DNA from: Rhodomyrtus psidioides
Taxonomy: Eukaryota; Streptophyta; Magnoliopsida; Myrtales; Myrtaceae
NCBI GenBank assembly: GCA_021437785.1
Contig: JAILYB010000160.1
Span: 1,302,001-1,366,000, forward strand
Direction of reading: 5' to 3'
DNA: 64,000 nt
Both the position numbers and the translations under genes were made by a program. Positions 34,677-47,757 of the stretch are shown piece by piece (position 1 is the first letter of the stretch; each line of letters begins with the position of its first letter). The notes below the pieces were generated by a model that was given only the letters and a program-made list of their open reading frames with translations, was not told where the DNA came from and searched no databases.

Positions 34677-37600
34677 TGTGATGCCCTAGAAATCCGACTC
34701 TTGGGACGGGCTTGAATTCAATAAAAGGAAATTAAATTGAATTTCAGTCGATAAAATATTTTGGATTGTAAGGACTGAAGAGACAATAATGTGACGAATT
34801 CTGAAGTTTCGGTCAGTTTAGTTTAAGTTTAGAAATTCTTAGTCACCATGACCGAGCTTAGCCTGTGAAATTACCAAAATTTACCTTCGCCCAGTGTACC
34901 AAGTTTTATTTCAGTCTTGAATTACCAAATAACCAAATTGTCCTTCAATTATGCACTAAAGCACAAGAAAATTCAAATATCTCTCTTGTGGGCCCCACCC
35001 TTCATCTTTTCCTATGCACTAGTCACTTCTCACCAACCAATCACCTCACCCAATACTCTCTCTCTCTTCTCTCTCCCACGTGCACTCTCTCTCTTCCCCC
35101 TCAAACTCACGTCTGTTCATCCCCCATTCCGTGGATAGCCCTCCTCCTCCCTCACCGAGCCACACCGCCTCCTCTTCCTCTTGTTTTTGTGCGCCACTAT
35201 CGCCGGTCACCACCCATAACCTTCGCGCCGCCTCACTGCCGCTCCGTCGCCGCCGTCTTGACCGTCGTTTGTCGCCGGACGGCCACGAGAAGGCCGCGAG
35301 AAGCCATGCTCTGTTTTCGGCTTCCGGCACCAGAGAGTACCCAGCTCCTCCTCCGGCTGTTTGCAGCGCCACCGCCGCCTCCCACACCTCACCACCACTC
35401 ACCTACCTCTTGAGCATCACCCCAACTCGACCTCATCGGCTGTTGCTCGCTGGAGCCGCCGCAAACCTCTACGGAACCACCAGTTCCCTGTTTTGGAGTT
35501 CAGTGCGGTTCGGTTCGGTTCTGTTTCTGGCCAAACCGGCTGCCACCGCTACGTACCTCCGCCACCGATGACCACCTTGGAGCCCCTTCTTGACCCTTGA
35601 AGTTTGTGGGAGGTTACCGTTGCCTATGGAGCGGCGAGGAAGCCCAGATCTCCCTCCCATGTTCTGCTCACTATTCTCATGTTTTGCGCGAGCTACTGCC
35701 CGCGACTGTCGAGTCTCCTCCGGCCGTCGTCCGCAGCCCTTGACCGGTCCCGACGGTCACCCTTCGTCGCCTGGTGAGTCCTCCAGCCCTTGCCATCCTT
35801 GCCTTAGCATTTGAGGCCGTGAACCTCTTCAAAACAGTCCGATTACCCTATTTTTATCCCTGTTCGATTTTGTTTTAGGCCGTCGCCACCCTTGCCGGAG
35901 CCCCGCCGTCATCCACCGAACCCGGAGACCCCCATCCCAACCTCAGCCTCGAGTTCCAGCGATTATCGGGTCGAGTCGCCGCTTGTTTTGCCGAGGGAAC
36001 GGTGCAAAATGAGGAGGTTCGAAATCGCCGGCGTCGTCGCCGTTCGTTGCCGCCGCTGTCGCGTCATTAATTTTGAGACTGCTTGAGCTTAATTAGATTG
36101 TGAGTTGACCATAATCCTTGGTTAGAGCGCTAATTGCCCTTAGGATTAGTCGATTAGGGTATCTAAGTGGTGCGATCATGGCCGGTTTAGATAGAAATCG
36201 GGTTTATGGTAAATGGACACGATCGATTAAATTATCTAGATTAGCCTATGTCATCTGTGGCTAATTGATTGATGGATTGACTGATTGTGGATTGTGGTTT
36301 GATCGCAAGAGAGCAATAGGTTAGAGACGAGCGATCGTTCGGCAATTATAAATTAAATCGGCTAATAAATGATTATTGTACGAATCGGCCATTATATTGT
36401 TTAAATGAATTGATGGCCCTGATTGGGTTGATCATCTCGTTGACATGTTTGATTGGATGCTTGAAATGTTCATTGAGTGAATTGGCATTCGTTTGGGGGT
36501 TAATCACCCTGTGTATGATTGTGATCACTATTACGTAGTTTGCATATGCATATGATCGTGCGAAATCAAAAGACATATTTTAGCATGAAAATGACCGTGG
36601 GCTAAGTCTTTGAGCACGTTTGTGTAAGCATCTGGCCTAAATCAAAGAGAATAAAACTGATTGATTGCCGGGTGTGATGTATGGTTATATGAAGGAACGA
36701 TGATGAGCTTTCTTGGCAAGTTCGTACTGTATCAATTGTACGGAACCACACGACTTGTCAGAAGCATGACAATTCTTGCCTCGTACCAGCTAGTACGGGC
36801 TCAGGGTTGGTCGGATGCCGATCGTAGCTTGTGAAGGACCAACGCCCCGTATAGGGATGCCTACTCGCCGTACGTGCAACGGGTGCACTGGAAGATCGCT
36901 TGTAGTAGCCGCTGCCGAGAGGGAAAAAGAGCGTAGCCCGGTTCGTTCAGATGAGTATGATATCGTACTATTTGTGTGAGAGTCGAATCACGCCAATCAC
37001 GTAGATCCTCTCAATGCGCCGATGGCGCAATCATCGTTAATAAATGGATTTGTGTGGTGTCTTGTGCATACTTATAGATGTGATGCTTGTTTGAGTAATT
37101 GACTGATATGATTGCTGAGTCGAGTCAAGCATTGCATTGTGTGTGGCTGAAGGATGGTAAGTATGCATGTGGATGAGTATTATATCGTGGCTGTACTTAG
37201 GTGATATGTATGGTTAAATGATCTTGTGAGACTTTTGTTAGGATGCCCCAGGCGAATCAGTTTCCTAACCGAGCTTAGGCTTGATTCACTGAGATTTATT
37301 CTCACCCCGTCGTGGGATAAAATTTTCAGGTCCCAAGTGATGAAGCCTCGTGGACGCCAAGGATTGGCTTTTGGATTAATCTTTTGAAGTAGATGAGAAG
37401 TTAACATTGCCCAACCGAGTAATCTTTTGAGATATTAGTGAGCCGCCCCGAAGTGTGGGGTTATTTATGTCAGCTGTAGCTCAGTAGGGTTAAGACCCAT
37501 CTTCTTATGATTAGTATTTTGTAATTATCTTTTGTGAATGACTATTGTTGTTTCCTACTTCTCTGTCTCATGATGATTTGTTGTCATGGAGTTTACACGT

Positions 37601-38655
37601 TTTCGCATGCGTAAGTAAGTGATAGGTCGATAGTGTTGATTTTATATCTCTAGTTTGAGCCCCGCAAATCAAACTCGATTTGAATTAATTTGTGGATGCG
37701 CATGAAAATCTTGCGGTTTCGAAAATTGCTCGAGCGTTGGAGTCCACTATCTACTCACGTGGAGTCAGGCCAAGTTTTCTTTTTGCAAAGAAAGTCAAGG
37801 TTTTGATAAAAACTTGGTGGACATGTTTATATCAGCCAAACAAGTAAAGATCAAGAAAAGCCAAAGAAGGGAACAATACCTTGGCGTTTCTTTTCTTGGG
37901 TTGCCGAATAAGTCAAAACAGGGAAGTCCATCTTGTGCGTTATTTTTTGAGTTGATCGAATCATGGTATCCAAGAGGAAGTCAGTTTGCTTATATATCGT
38001 TCGCCAATCTCGACCATGAAGGTAGGTCTGGAAGCGCCACTTTTTGAGTGCTTAGAGCGCCGAAGTTGTTGCAGAGGAATCTTCGAGTCGTCTAGAAGAC
38101 GAGTAGGGCGCCGTTTCAGAAGAAAACTGAGAAGGAGTTTTCGTACGCACGTAACAACGAAGACACGAAGTCCTGTGTCTTGAAGCGCCGACTTATGAGT
38201 GCTTGAGATGACGTATATTCCTTCGTTTTGTTCGCGGAATTACATCAAGAATTCAAGTGTCGAAGCCGATTAAATCTTGAGGTTAGATTTGTGTTTTTAA
38301 TTCCTTTGTGAGATTGAGAGATTATTTTGCTAGGAATTAGGGTCTAAACACTGTGTGCGTTCTTGAATGTAATTGGGGCTGGGAAACACCAAGAGTGTGT
38401 TTGTGTAACTCGAGTGGATTGTAATCTCCGTGTATCGTTCGTTCTATAGTGGAATTCGTTGCTGCTCTCCCCGTGGACGTAGGTCTCTACGACCGAACCA
38501 CGTACATCTGGTGTTCGATTTACTTTATCCGTTCTGTCTATTTTATTGTTCGATCGCTTGTTCCGCGCAACAGATAGTGTGCCTGGGACGCTATCTTTAT
38601 GACCTAGTGACGATTTGGCAAGGAATGTCACGGGCTCGAGAGTTGGGGCGTGACA
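34677..38655 (+). mobile_element. 5' LTR of a Ty3-gypsy element (4.0 kb)
   Basis: It starts TGTGATGCC and ends GGCGTGACA, which are inverted ends (the 3' LTR start is TGTGACGCC). Its first 985 bases align with the 3' LTR at 43051-44040 with many substitutions, so the element is old. ORFs at 34865-35600 lie in the pyrimidine-rich part of the LTR and are shared by both LTRs. They show no known domain. Confidence 0.85.
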
Positions 38656-38668
38656 TCCTCGCTCAACG

Positions 38669-38680
38669 TGGTATCAGAGC
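38669..38680 (+). other. Primer binding site of the gypsy element (tRNA-Met)
   Basis: TGGTATCAGAGC starts 13 bases after the LTR end, complementary to initiator tRNA-Met. The spacing is longer than usual, so the exact LTR end may be a few bases to the right. Confidence 0.75.
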
Positions 38681-39330
38681 AATGTCAGCCTGATCCATCT
38701 GGTCATTGGCCTGGAGTGATAAGGAGCGCTGGGATTTGTGATAGTTGACTTCAATCGTTGTGCATGTGACTGTTATCTGTGCCTTTAAGTTGTTGAGTTG
38801 TGCGCACACGTTCATTACTCAAGTTTTGAGGCTGTATGCCTGAGCTCGCATTGATATTGCTTTGGGGTGAGCATGACCCCATATGGTACTTGTTGGAAGT
38901 GTAGTAGTGGAACTGGTTGGATCAAGTTTGAAAACGAACAGTCTTTAGGATTTAGACACCGCTAAATGATAAGGTAATGTCAATGTCAGGACGTTTTTGG
39001 AGTAAATTGACTAAACGATCAAGAGAAGAAGATATGTTCGATCGTGCTGACGAAGTGTAATGTTGATGTTACTGACATATATTGTCTTAGAACTGCGACT
39101 GGTGCTATTGGAAGGCAATGACGCTTAATCTATCAGATAGGTTAGTTTAAGTTTGATGATAGTCAATGAGGAACCTCGACTTCTTTGGTTTTGTAGCCTG
39201 AGGCGACACATCTACTGACGAGTGGTTGTTAAAGTTACATGCAGTCCGTGATTGATGTGTTAACTGAGGAACCTAGGATGAGAGACATCGTATTCCCGTA
39301 TGAACTTTCTGATGTCTTTCTTTAAGGGAT
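38681..39330 (+). mobile_element. Gypsy internal region, gag/protease not readable
   Basis: By position this should hold gag and protease of the Ty3-gypsy element, but no zinc knuckle or protease motif can be read. It appears decayed or deleted. Confidence 0.5.
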
Positions 39331-39339
39331 GCATGGGTC

Positions 39340-39740
39340 GCGTCCAAAAAGGGAAGAAATGGAGTTGTGGTGGAGTTGTCCTCTAAAATGAATTTGGTCT
39401 TTAAGGCACCATGTGAGATGATTCTGTCAGAGCTTAAGAACTTTAAGGTGCAGAAGTGTGAGGTGTTGGATAAAGGATTGATCCACCCTAGTTGTTGCTT
39501 TGCAAGCAACTCAGTTATGTGGCGAGGAAGGACTAGTACCCCTTGCCGAGGTTAGATGAATTGTTTGACCAACTGCAAGAAGCTTCGGTACCCCATAGGA
39601 CCGATCTATGGATGAGATATCATCAGTTGAGGATTAGGAAGGAGAATATGTCGAGAACGATATTAAGGACGCATTAAATGCTCTGTGAGCTTACCATGAT
39701 GCCGTTTGGTCGGACGTATGCACATGTTTCTTTTTATAGA
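39340..39740 (+). pseudogene. Ty3-gypsy reverse transcriptase, decayed
   Basis: Over several frames I read LSSKMNLVFKAPCEMILSEL, then KVQKCEVLDKGLIHPS, then MRYHQLRIRKENMSRT and TMMPFGRTYAHV. These correspond in order to the PGTAPIxxAPYRMxPxEL, LLDKGFIRPS, GYHQLRI and VMPFGLTNAPA blocks of gypsy reverse transcriptase. Stops and frame changes occur between blocks. The YVDD catalytic motif is not preserved in readable form. The gene is long dead. Confidence 0.8.
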
Positions 39741-42190
39741 TCCGATGATTAGTGTGCTCGAGAAGGGTATTTGGATCGATTGGTGATGGCATCCCTAAGT
39801 GACATCCTGCCATACTTGAGGAATTTGGAAGACTGTGAGTACTATTTGAGGATTATATCGATGACCTATATTATAAGTGATTGTCAAGTTCAACACGTGT
39901 GAGTTTTACTTGTGTAGTTCGCGTAGGGCGTGTGACTTCGGGTGATAGAATTTCAGTGAGCGCGGCCAAATTCGAGATGGTCATGGATTGACCAAGACCG
40001 CTGATAATGACAGGCGTTCGAAGCTTCTTAAGTTCGGCGAGTTATAGAGGTTTTGTAAAAGGAAGTTATTGATGGACTAGATTCATCAATACAGATTTGC
40101 AATGAGGCGACTTGTATTGGTGGATTGTGTAAGCTAGAATTATATGATATGCTAATGATTTTGATCTCGACTTTCGTTGTTGGACCTAAGTGGTGATTCA
40201 ATCGATACTCGCAAGGAAGCGAGCGAGGATTAAGGAATTGATCTTTAAGATGTAATGGCCCCTAGGAAAGTCGAAAGATTCGAACTAATAAGAATCGATG
40301 TGAATGTAGGTAATATGTGATGAGTGGCGAGGAAAAACCTTTCACTACATGTGCTTTAAAGAAATAGTGAAGGTTGGGTCATACCTCCGAACCTTGATCG
40401 GAGAAGGCCTTACAGTATGACAAAGACAGTCTTGTAATGACTCGAAACTGTATGATTTAGTCAACCTGCGAGCCGATTAAGTCGTAGTGGAGTGTACACT
40501 ATCTGAGGACTGTAGTTAGTGAAATGTTAGACAATGCGTAAAACGAAGACTGCAATGACGAACAAAAAGATTTATAGTGGTATTCTTAAAGTGGACAACG
40601 TAGTGGGGTTGCCAGTTGGACATGTGAATTATTGTGATTGGTGCCAACCCAAGATAAGATTAAGATTGTGAGATGTGATAGATAAGGAAGGCTAGTTATC
40701 AGAGTGCGCATCGAAAGTACAGTAGGACCACACAATTTCTTGAAATGATGACTTTAATAGCCTTACTTTTGGATAAAGGAGAGAATCTGCCAGAGCTTAT
40801 CGCAGTAGCATAACATTAGTCCAGATAGCTCGTGGAGACATCAAGATTTGAGGTAAGGTTACTAAGGGGTTGATAGGAAGGCTGGTATGGCCAAGCGAAG
40901 GGTTAAGATTTGGTGTATCGATAAGTCAAATCGCAACATTACAAGCCTAAGTGGACTGCTGCTGTCATTGGGGATTCTAGAGTAAAGGTGGGAGAAGATC
41001 ACAATGGACTTGTGATGAAACTTTCAAGAAGTCAAGAGAGAAATGACTCAGTTTGGAGTGCAGTAAGCATATTGATGAGGCCTGCTAAGGTTATAACGGT
41101 GTGAATAGATTTAGCTTGGTATGAGTATGATACCCCAAGAGTTAGGACTGACCCAAACTTAGGACTCGAACTACTCGTGAACAACGATCAAGGGCTGAGG
41201 GAACCACCGAGAGAATTTAGATGTCGCCCTCGGCGTGGATGATGGTCTGATTTACCAGTCGATTGTGTTGTTGATTGAGATTCGACTGTGTGGCAATCTT
41301 AAATCAAGCATAGATCGAATTGGATCGATCTCACTCAATTGTAAGTCAACCATAGGATCACCCTGAAGTCAACCAGGGATTGATTTGTGGCATGATTTGC
41401 GAGCTGGCATTGATCTATATTTAGGATGGCCATGGACCCAGTAAAGAACGAATTGTACTAGAACCCCGTACCAACCGCGCACTAGTCAAAGTGCTGATCA
41501 CCATGAGTCGTGTGACGTGTTGTTGGAAGAATGCGGGTCGAATTGAACCAATCATGCATCAATTTGACTTGGTCATGAGAGTTGATCTTGATAATGTTCG
41601 ATTGTACCACCGGTCTAGGAACGGGTGACTCCAACCCTAAATCGAAATATTTGAGGTGGTCCTCGACTCGCTAGTCGCTTGTGAGCTGACCCTATTCGAT
41701 AGAATTGATGGCCTGACCCTCAGTTTGATTTGGCATCTGAGTTCAATGACTCCTAAGAAGTGTCAATGGTTGACAAGTGATAATTCCAAATCTCAAGGCG
41801 TTGAAGAAGAGGCGAATCGTTAGTCGACCTTCTCCTTGTAAGTAGAATGCCCAAATTGCCATTAGTGTTAGTTGTGATTGACATTTATGGAACAAGAGGA
41901 GAAACACTCAGCTCATTGGAAGTTAGGAGATGGTCAATCGATCCGCGGGGATGGATAATTTCTATGGTTACTATGATAACCAACAGCCGGATTTGACAGT
42001 AAGTTTAGATGGTCACAAGTTGAGTTGAATCGTTGGAGTTGGATGGTTCAACCTGTTTAAACGGATTGTGAATATGGAATTGTGTCAGATTGGTAATCGA
42101 GGATTGTAAGTTTGAATCTGACTTGGGTTTGATGATCGCTTTGTGGTTTTGGTGCACTGAGTGGAGATAAAGAATGCTTTGAAGCAAGCA
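39741..42190 (+). mobile_element. Gypsy RNase H / integrase N-terminal region, decayed
   Basis: This region lies between the reverse transcriptase and the integrase end. Short traces only (for example KPFTTCALKK near 40338). No open frame. Confidence 0.45.
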
Positions 42191-42199
42191 TGGTATGAA

Positions 42200-42800
42200 T
42201 TTTAGGGAAACGAAACGCAGTTCGATATGGCCTATCACCCGTAGATGGATTGCCAGTCTGAAAGGACAATTTAGACTTTGGAAGACATGTTGGAGGCATG
42301 TGTTTTGGATTTTAAAGGTAGTTGAGAGGAACAACTGCCTTTGTTGAAGTTTTCCTAAACAACAGTTATCAGCAGAACATTATGATTGTGCTTTTCAAGA
42401 AATTTTATGGTAGAGCGTGTAAAATGCTAGTTCGTTAGAATGAAGTCGGCGAAAAGAAGATCACTGGACTTGAGTTAGTGGAGCAATCAATGGAAACTGT
42501 TAAGGTAATCAGAGATAGATTGAGGACAGCTCAGAGTCGTAAAAAAAAAGTTACACCGATAGGAGGTGAAGACCTTTGAATTTTCGGTGGGCAATCATGC
42601 TTTTTTTAAGGTGTCACCTATGAGAGGGACATCTCGTTTTGACAAGAAAAGAAAGTTAAGTCCAAGGTATGTCAGACCTTTCAAGATTTTGTAAAGAATT
42701 GAGAATTTGGTGTACTGTCTTGCGTTGCCGTCAAGACTTGCTCAAGTGCACAACGTCTTCCACATGTCAATGTTAAGAAGTACGAATTGGACCCCGCTCA
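42200..42800 (+). pseudogene. int: Ty3-gypsy integrase C-terminal half, decayed
   Basis: Readable blocks in order: AYHP, then CQSERTI and TLEDMLEACVLDFKGS (the region around the third catalytic residue, SER in the gypsy DGQSERT motif), EVGEKKITGLELVEQSMETV, VIRDRLRTAQSR, LSPRYVRPFKIL and AQVHNVFHVSML. This is the integrase end of Tekay/Del-type plant Ty3-gypsy elements. In-frame stops are frequent. No chromodomain can be read after it. Confidence 0.8.
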
Positions 42801-43014
42801 TGTACGAAGTTACCAACGTCTTCCACGTATCAATCGTACGTGGAACGTCCAGTCAGGATCATTGATAGGAAAGAGTACGTGCTCCGAGACAAGACAATCC
42901 CATTGGTTAAAGTGGTTTAGCAATACCATGGAACTAAAGGAACTACTTGGGGGAATCGAGGGAGTTATGAAGATTAGATATCATTATCTGTTTGAAGGGT
43001 TGTAGTAGTATTTC

Positions 43015-43050
43015 AATTTCGAGGACGAAATTTCCTAACGTAGAGAGAGT
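43015..43050 (+). other. Conserved 3' end and polypurine tract of the gypsy element
   Basis: AATTTCGAGGACGAAATTTC followed by GTAGAGAGAG directly before the 3' LTR. The TTCGAGGACGAAATTT block is a familiar 3' signature of plant Ty3-gypsy elements. Confidence 0.75.
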
Positions 43051-44040
43051 TGTGACGCCTTGAAAATCCGACTCTTGTAAATGGCTTGAATTCAATAAAA
43101 GGAAATTAAATTGAATTTCAGTCGATAAAATATTTTTTATCGTAAGGACTCAAGAGACAATAATTGGACGAATTCTGAAGTTTCGGTGAGTTTAGATTAA
43201 GTTTCGAAATTCTTAGTCACTGTGAATTTTTCAATCATCGTGCCAGAGCCTAATCCTGACCGAGCTTAGCCTGTGAAATTACCAAAATTTACCTTCGCCT
43301 AGTGTACTAAGTTTCATTTCAGTCTTGAATTACCAAATGCCTAAATTGCCCTTCGATTATGCATTAAAAGACAAGAAAATTCAAATATCTCTCTTGTGGG
43401 CCCCACCCTTCATCTTTTCCTATGCACTAGTCACTTCTCACCAACTAATCACCTCACCCATTACTCTCTCTTCTCTCTCCCACGTGCACTCTCTCTCTTC
43501 CCCCTCAAACTCACATCTGCTCATCCCCCATTCCGTGGACAGCCCTCCTCCTCACTCACCGAGCAACACCGCCTCCTCTTCCTCTTGTTTATGTGCACCA
43601 CCGTCACTGGCCACCCCCCCTAACCTTCACGCCGCCTCACTGCCGCTCCGTCGCCGCCGTCCCGACTGTCGTTCGCCGCCGGACGGCCGCGAGAAGCAAT
43701 GCTTTATTTTCGGCTCCTTGCACCTGAGAGTACCCAGCTCCTCTTTCGGCCGTTTGCAGCGCCACTGCCGCCTCCCACCACCTCACCGCCACTCACCCAC
43801 CTCCTGAGCATCACCCCAACTCGACCTCACCGGCCGTTGCTCGTCGGAGCCGCCGCAAACCTCCATAGAACCACCGGTCCCCTATTTTGGAGCCAATGTG
43901 GTTCGGTTTTGTTTCTGGCCAAACCGGCCGCTCACCTCCTCCACCGATGACCACCTTGGAGCCCCCTCTTAACCCTTGAAGCCTTTGGGAGGTCGTCGTT
44001 GCCTGTGGAGCCGAGAGGAAGCCTAGATCTCTCTCCCCTA
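43051..44040 (+). mobile_element. 3' LTR of the gypsy element, interrupted
   Basis: It starts TGTGACGCC and aligns with 34677-35660 to the words AGATCTCTCTCCCCTATGT. Then a copia LTR begins. The rest of this LTR must lie to the right of the nested insertions, beyond the window. Confidence 0.85.
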
Positions 44041-44886
44041 TGTTGTAATGGGATTAGTTTCCATCAAGGACCAACTAGTTGAGACTCCATCTACCTCGAC
44101 TATCACATGTTAACTGATAATATAAAGATTGTTGGAAATTATATGTAGTCCAACTTTCGACTTGATTATTCTTTTGAATACGTCTTGTCTCCATTCTCTA
44201 GCTCAAGCCATCATCCTCTATAATTTAAGTATAGATAAAAATACATAATTCGTATCTCATTTGATCATTATTCATTGAGAGACTCGAAATATATCTTCGA
44301 GAAAGTAGATTATCTGAGTATAGATCAAGAAATCATCTTTCTCTCACGTGGTTGTATGAAAATATCATATGTCTACGTAAAGTAATAAGTGTTAGAAAAT
44401 AATAAAATTGATTTTTGAAATAGAAGAGTCCAATTTGACTTTGGACTTGTTATGGATAATGCTTATCCATAATAATAGATAAGCTATAAGAAGAAAAGTT
44501 CAATTTGACTTTGAACTTGTTATGGATAATGCTTATCCACATTAATAGATAAGAATAATGTTTTTAGTCAAAGTAGAATACAACTTTAATTTGAACTCCT
44601 TTTGGATAAAATTTCGGCCGATGCTTTCACATTATAAGACGGTGTAATTAGGCCGTGGAGCTTGCCTATAAATATGGGGGGCAAGATAGGAGAAAGATAT
44701 AGAGTCGTATCACATGAGAGAGAGAAAGATTTGTGAATTTGTACTAAAAAGCTTATAGTTAAGCTTTTATTTTCTTTGTGTAAAAGCCTTTGCAATGGCA
44801 TTTTGAATACTACTCTCATATTTGCTTATTCAATTTTTCTCTCATATCAAATCCTCCAAATTTTCACAACCATTTTGGTTCCTACA
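44041..44886 (+). mobile_element. 5' LTR of a Ty1-copia element inserted in the gypsy LTR
   Basis: TGTTGTAATGGG (or TGTAATGGG three bases later) to ...GGTTCCTACA, about 845 bp. The primer site follows at 44889. Near-duplicate segments (CAATTTGACTTTG(G/A)ACTTGT with TATGGATAATGCTTATCCA) lie near 44430 and 44490. Confidence 0.8.
44667..44675 (+). promoter_or_regulatory. TATA box of the copia LTR
   Basis: TATAAATAT in GCCTATAAATATGGGGG, about 210 bp before the LTR end; a start of transcription near 44700 would fit. Confidence 0.55.
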
Positions 44887-44888
44887 AT

Positions 44889-44900
44889 TGGTATCAGAGC
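44889..44900 (+). other. Primer binding site (initiator tRNA-Met)
   Basis: TGGTATCAGAGC two bases after the LTR end, the standard copia primer site. Confidence 0.9.
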
Positions 44901-44911
44901 TAGCTATGATA

Positions 44912-45660
44912 TCTACTAGTTCCATTCAATTGTAACTTCCAAAGTTGAACGGGAGAAATTTCAACAACTGGTCTATCCATATGAAGGTTCTATCCAAATC
45001 GCAGGATTTGTGAAACCTGATGGAGAGTGGCTACACTAAAGGAGCCGATGTCGAAGAATTCAGAGCTTTAAGAAAGGAGGAGAAATGATTTGTTGGTCGA
45101 GTCCCGAAAGAAAATTTCCAAAGCATTATATGCGATCTTTCAATCTGTGGAGGAGACGATATTTGAAAAAATATCGTGCCCAGAAACTGCCAAAGCAGCG
45201 TGAGATATTCTACAAAAATCTTACAAGGGCGATGATCGCGTGAAGCGAGTTCGACTTCAAGCTCTTCGAGGTGATTTTGAGTCTTTACACGTGAACGACT
45301 CTGAATCTATCTCGTCCTATTATGATCATGTGCAAACCATTGTTAACTAATTGAGGATTAATGGTGAAGAACTCCAAAACGAACGAGTCGTAGAAAAAAA
45401 TTTGAGGTCTTTGACTAAAAGATTTGACTACGTTGTTGCGACAATCGATGAAGACTAGGATATACTAATCATGAAGTTGGAACAGTTGATGGGTTCATTA
45501 TACTCGCATGAGCAATGAATGAATCAGAAGGCCGTCAATGCGTATTTTGAGCAAGCTTTGCAAAGCTGGGTCGCTCACTCAGCTCGAGGAGGACATCATG
45601 GTGTCTGAGGTCGTGGAGGTGGACGAGGTATAGGTGGAAATTCTAACTCCACTGGAAGAT
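44912..45660 (+). pseudogene. gag: Ty1-copia gag, broken and interrupted
   Basis: The ATG at 44912 opens a typical copia Gag: LPKLNGRNFNNWSIHMKVL, then SQDL and ESGYTKGADV, then (in other frames) DDRVKRVRLQALRGDFESLH, SISSYYDHVQTIVN and KRFDYVVATIDED, then a Gly/Arg-rich tail (RGGGRGIGGNSNSTGR). Several stops (for example TAA after the first QL, and others near 45085 and 45350) break the frame. The tail is where the CCHC knuckle normally follows. It is cut at 45660 by the Tat-like LTR. The capsid region matches the UBN2 type. Confidence 0.85.
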
Positions 45661-46052
45661 TGTCGCGACCCGTCCGGAAGAGGACGCGGCTAATGGATTA
45701 CCGATCGCGGGTCTTGGATCGGCGCGGGCCCTCCCAGGCCCATACCAAATCGCGGCGGGAGTATTTTTCAAAGAGATTCGGCGATAAGAGCCGATCGATT
45801 TCGACCTTAGTGTGGTCGTGATGGCATGTGCAACTTGTGCATGCATTTGGAGTCGCCACCGGTCTTTCTTGGAGGGTAGGCCGGAAACCTTACTGACCGA
45901 TTGGGAGAGATCGATCAGTTCTGCGGAACCAGAGATTTTGGGTTCGGGGACTTGGTTACGTTGATGTCATTACCAACGCCCTTTCGGTACCTAACGCGAG
46001 TGATTTTCCTATTCAAGATTTCATGCAGGCGCAAGTTTGGGTGAGGTAGGTC

Positions 46053-47757
46053 TGACTTTGCACATTAACCAGTTTAACATGCTCACGTAATCATAATAAA
46101 TAAATAGATGTCAATCACATAAACATCTATCCTACGTGGTGATCATGGAATTATGATTTAATGGGTCTCGAGCCAATGAGACCACATTTAATCATTTTAA
46201 TATTTTAATAACGGAGAGCCGCTCTTCGCTTCTTCTTGGTTTCTTGAACTCTTCAAGAATTGGGCCCCAAAGAGCTCGCCGACTTAAAAGGCTCCCCCAC
46301 GTAATCCTCGTAGCATTTACATCAACAATTGACTATACTAAAAATAAAGATTACATGAAAAATAAAAGGAGTACGCAGCCTCCATTTAATAATTACAATC
46401 CAAAATATATAAATAATCATCATACATTCATATATACATCAATCACATTGATTAGGGATTTTTCCATGATCACCACCCTTTCACGTAAGTAATAAATTCA
46501 CAATTTAAAACTTAGGAAGGCACAATAAAAATTCTACGTTGAATCATATTCAGAATTTTTACGTAAAATAAGATAGCCATAAATTCTCGATTCAAAATTG
46601 ATTTAGTCTCAATTTTTGCTACGTTGATTAATTTATCATATAAAATAATCAATCTCCATTAGCCATGTAAGACGAACAATTCGTTAATACATATTGGCCA
46701 TAGTATTGCAAAAATTGCAAAAAATCAATTAAATGCACGAAAACACCTAAGGATTGGCTCTGATACCACTGTTGGGATCCACGTAACACGTAGCAGAAAT
46801 AAATAACAACCCATACATGTATCTCCAGAGGTGTACTTCGTGCATTTCAATCGAAAAAAATCACAAAGTCTCAAAGGGAGTAAATAGATTACCTCTCGTA
46901 GCGTGCTTGAACGGAGGTGTCGGTTCGATGTTCTTCGATCTCAGCCTCCACAAGTGTTAGGCATCTAGTTCGGACGCACCACCAATTGACGAACGGGGAG
47001 ACGACTAATAACTCCACAACAATTGTGCTAGCAATATGCGGAATCAATATTCCGAACTTAGTATATTTTGCTCACTCAAGATTGTGAGAATATAGAGAGT
47101 GTTTGTGTTCTTCTCTCTAAGCTCTCAAAAATTTACACACTCTACAAAATGTCTCTCCCCTCCCAACCTCAAAACTCTTGCCATCCTTTTATAGCCAAAA
47201 ATACCTTCCAATAAATTGTATTTTAAAAATAGCACTAACAATTATAAATTCTATCTAAAAATAGCACTCACAAATAAATGACATTTAAAAATAGCACTAA
47301 CAATAGCACTCACAATTTATAATACAAAAATGCTATTTAAAAATAGCACTAACAATGGCACTCACAATTTATAATACAAAAATGCTATTTAAAAATAGCA
47401 CTAACAATTATAAATTCTATCTAATAATAGCACTCACAATTTATGATAAATAAATGCCATTTAAAAATAGCACTAACAATAGCACTCACAATTTATGATA
47501 AATAAATGTCATTTTAAAATAGCACTAACAATAGCACTCACAATTTATAATACAAAAAATGCTATTTAAAAATAGCACTAGCAATAGCACTCACAATACA
47601 AAAATGCTAAAAAAAAAGGCACTAACAAAGGTGTTAAAAATAATAACCATTATTATTATTACAAGAGTTAAAGAGGTTACCAAACAGTACAAATATGCAT
47701 AACGTATAAATACGTATGACGTATAAATACGTAGAGCATACGTATACATCCGTGAAA
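46053..47757 (-). mobile_element. Copia fragment (LTR part, PBS, leader) inside LTR_A
   Basis: It matches the plus-strand copia at about 11150-12835 in reverse complement. It covers the second half of the LTR (46770-47757, ending TG...), the tRNA-Met primer site (46756-46768), and 700 bp of leader. TATA box TATAAAA lies at 47187-47193. Both ends are truncated and neither is an element end, so it did not arrive by normal insertion. The left junction falls at a shared TAGGT. Confidence 0.8.
47220..47635 (-). repeat. AT-rich tandem repeat of the copia LTR, second copy
   Basis: Units AATAGCACTAACAATAGCAC, TCACAATTTATAATACAAAA and ATGCTATTTAAA repeat about ten times with variation. Same family as 11270-11625 in the other orientation. 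Confidence 0.8.

Noticed and set aside
34865..35600. ORFs of up to 182 codons in the gypsy LTR
   Set aside because: They lie within LTR sequence, are pyrimidine-rich Ser/Pro low complexity, and are only partly shared with the other LTR.
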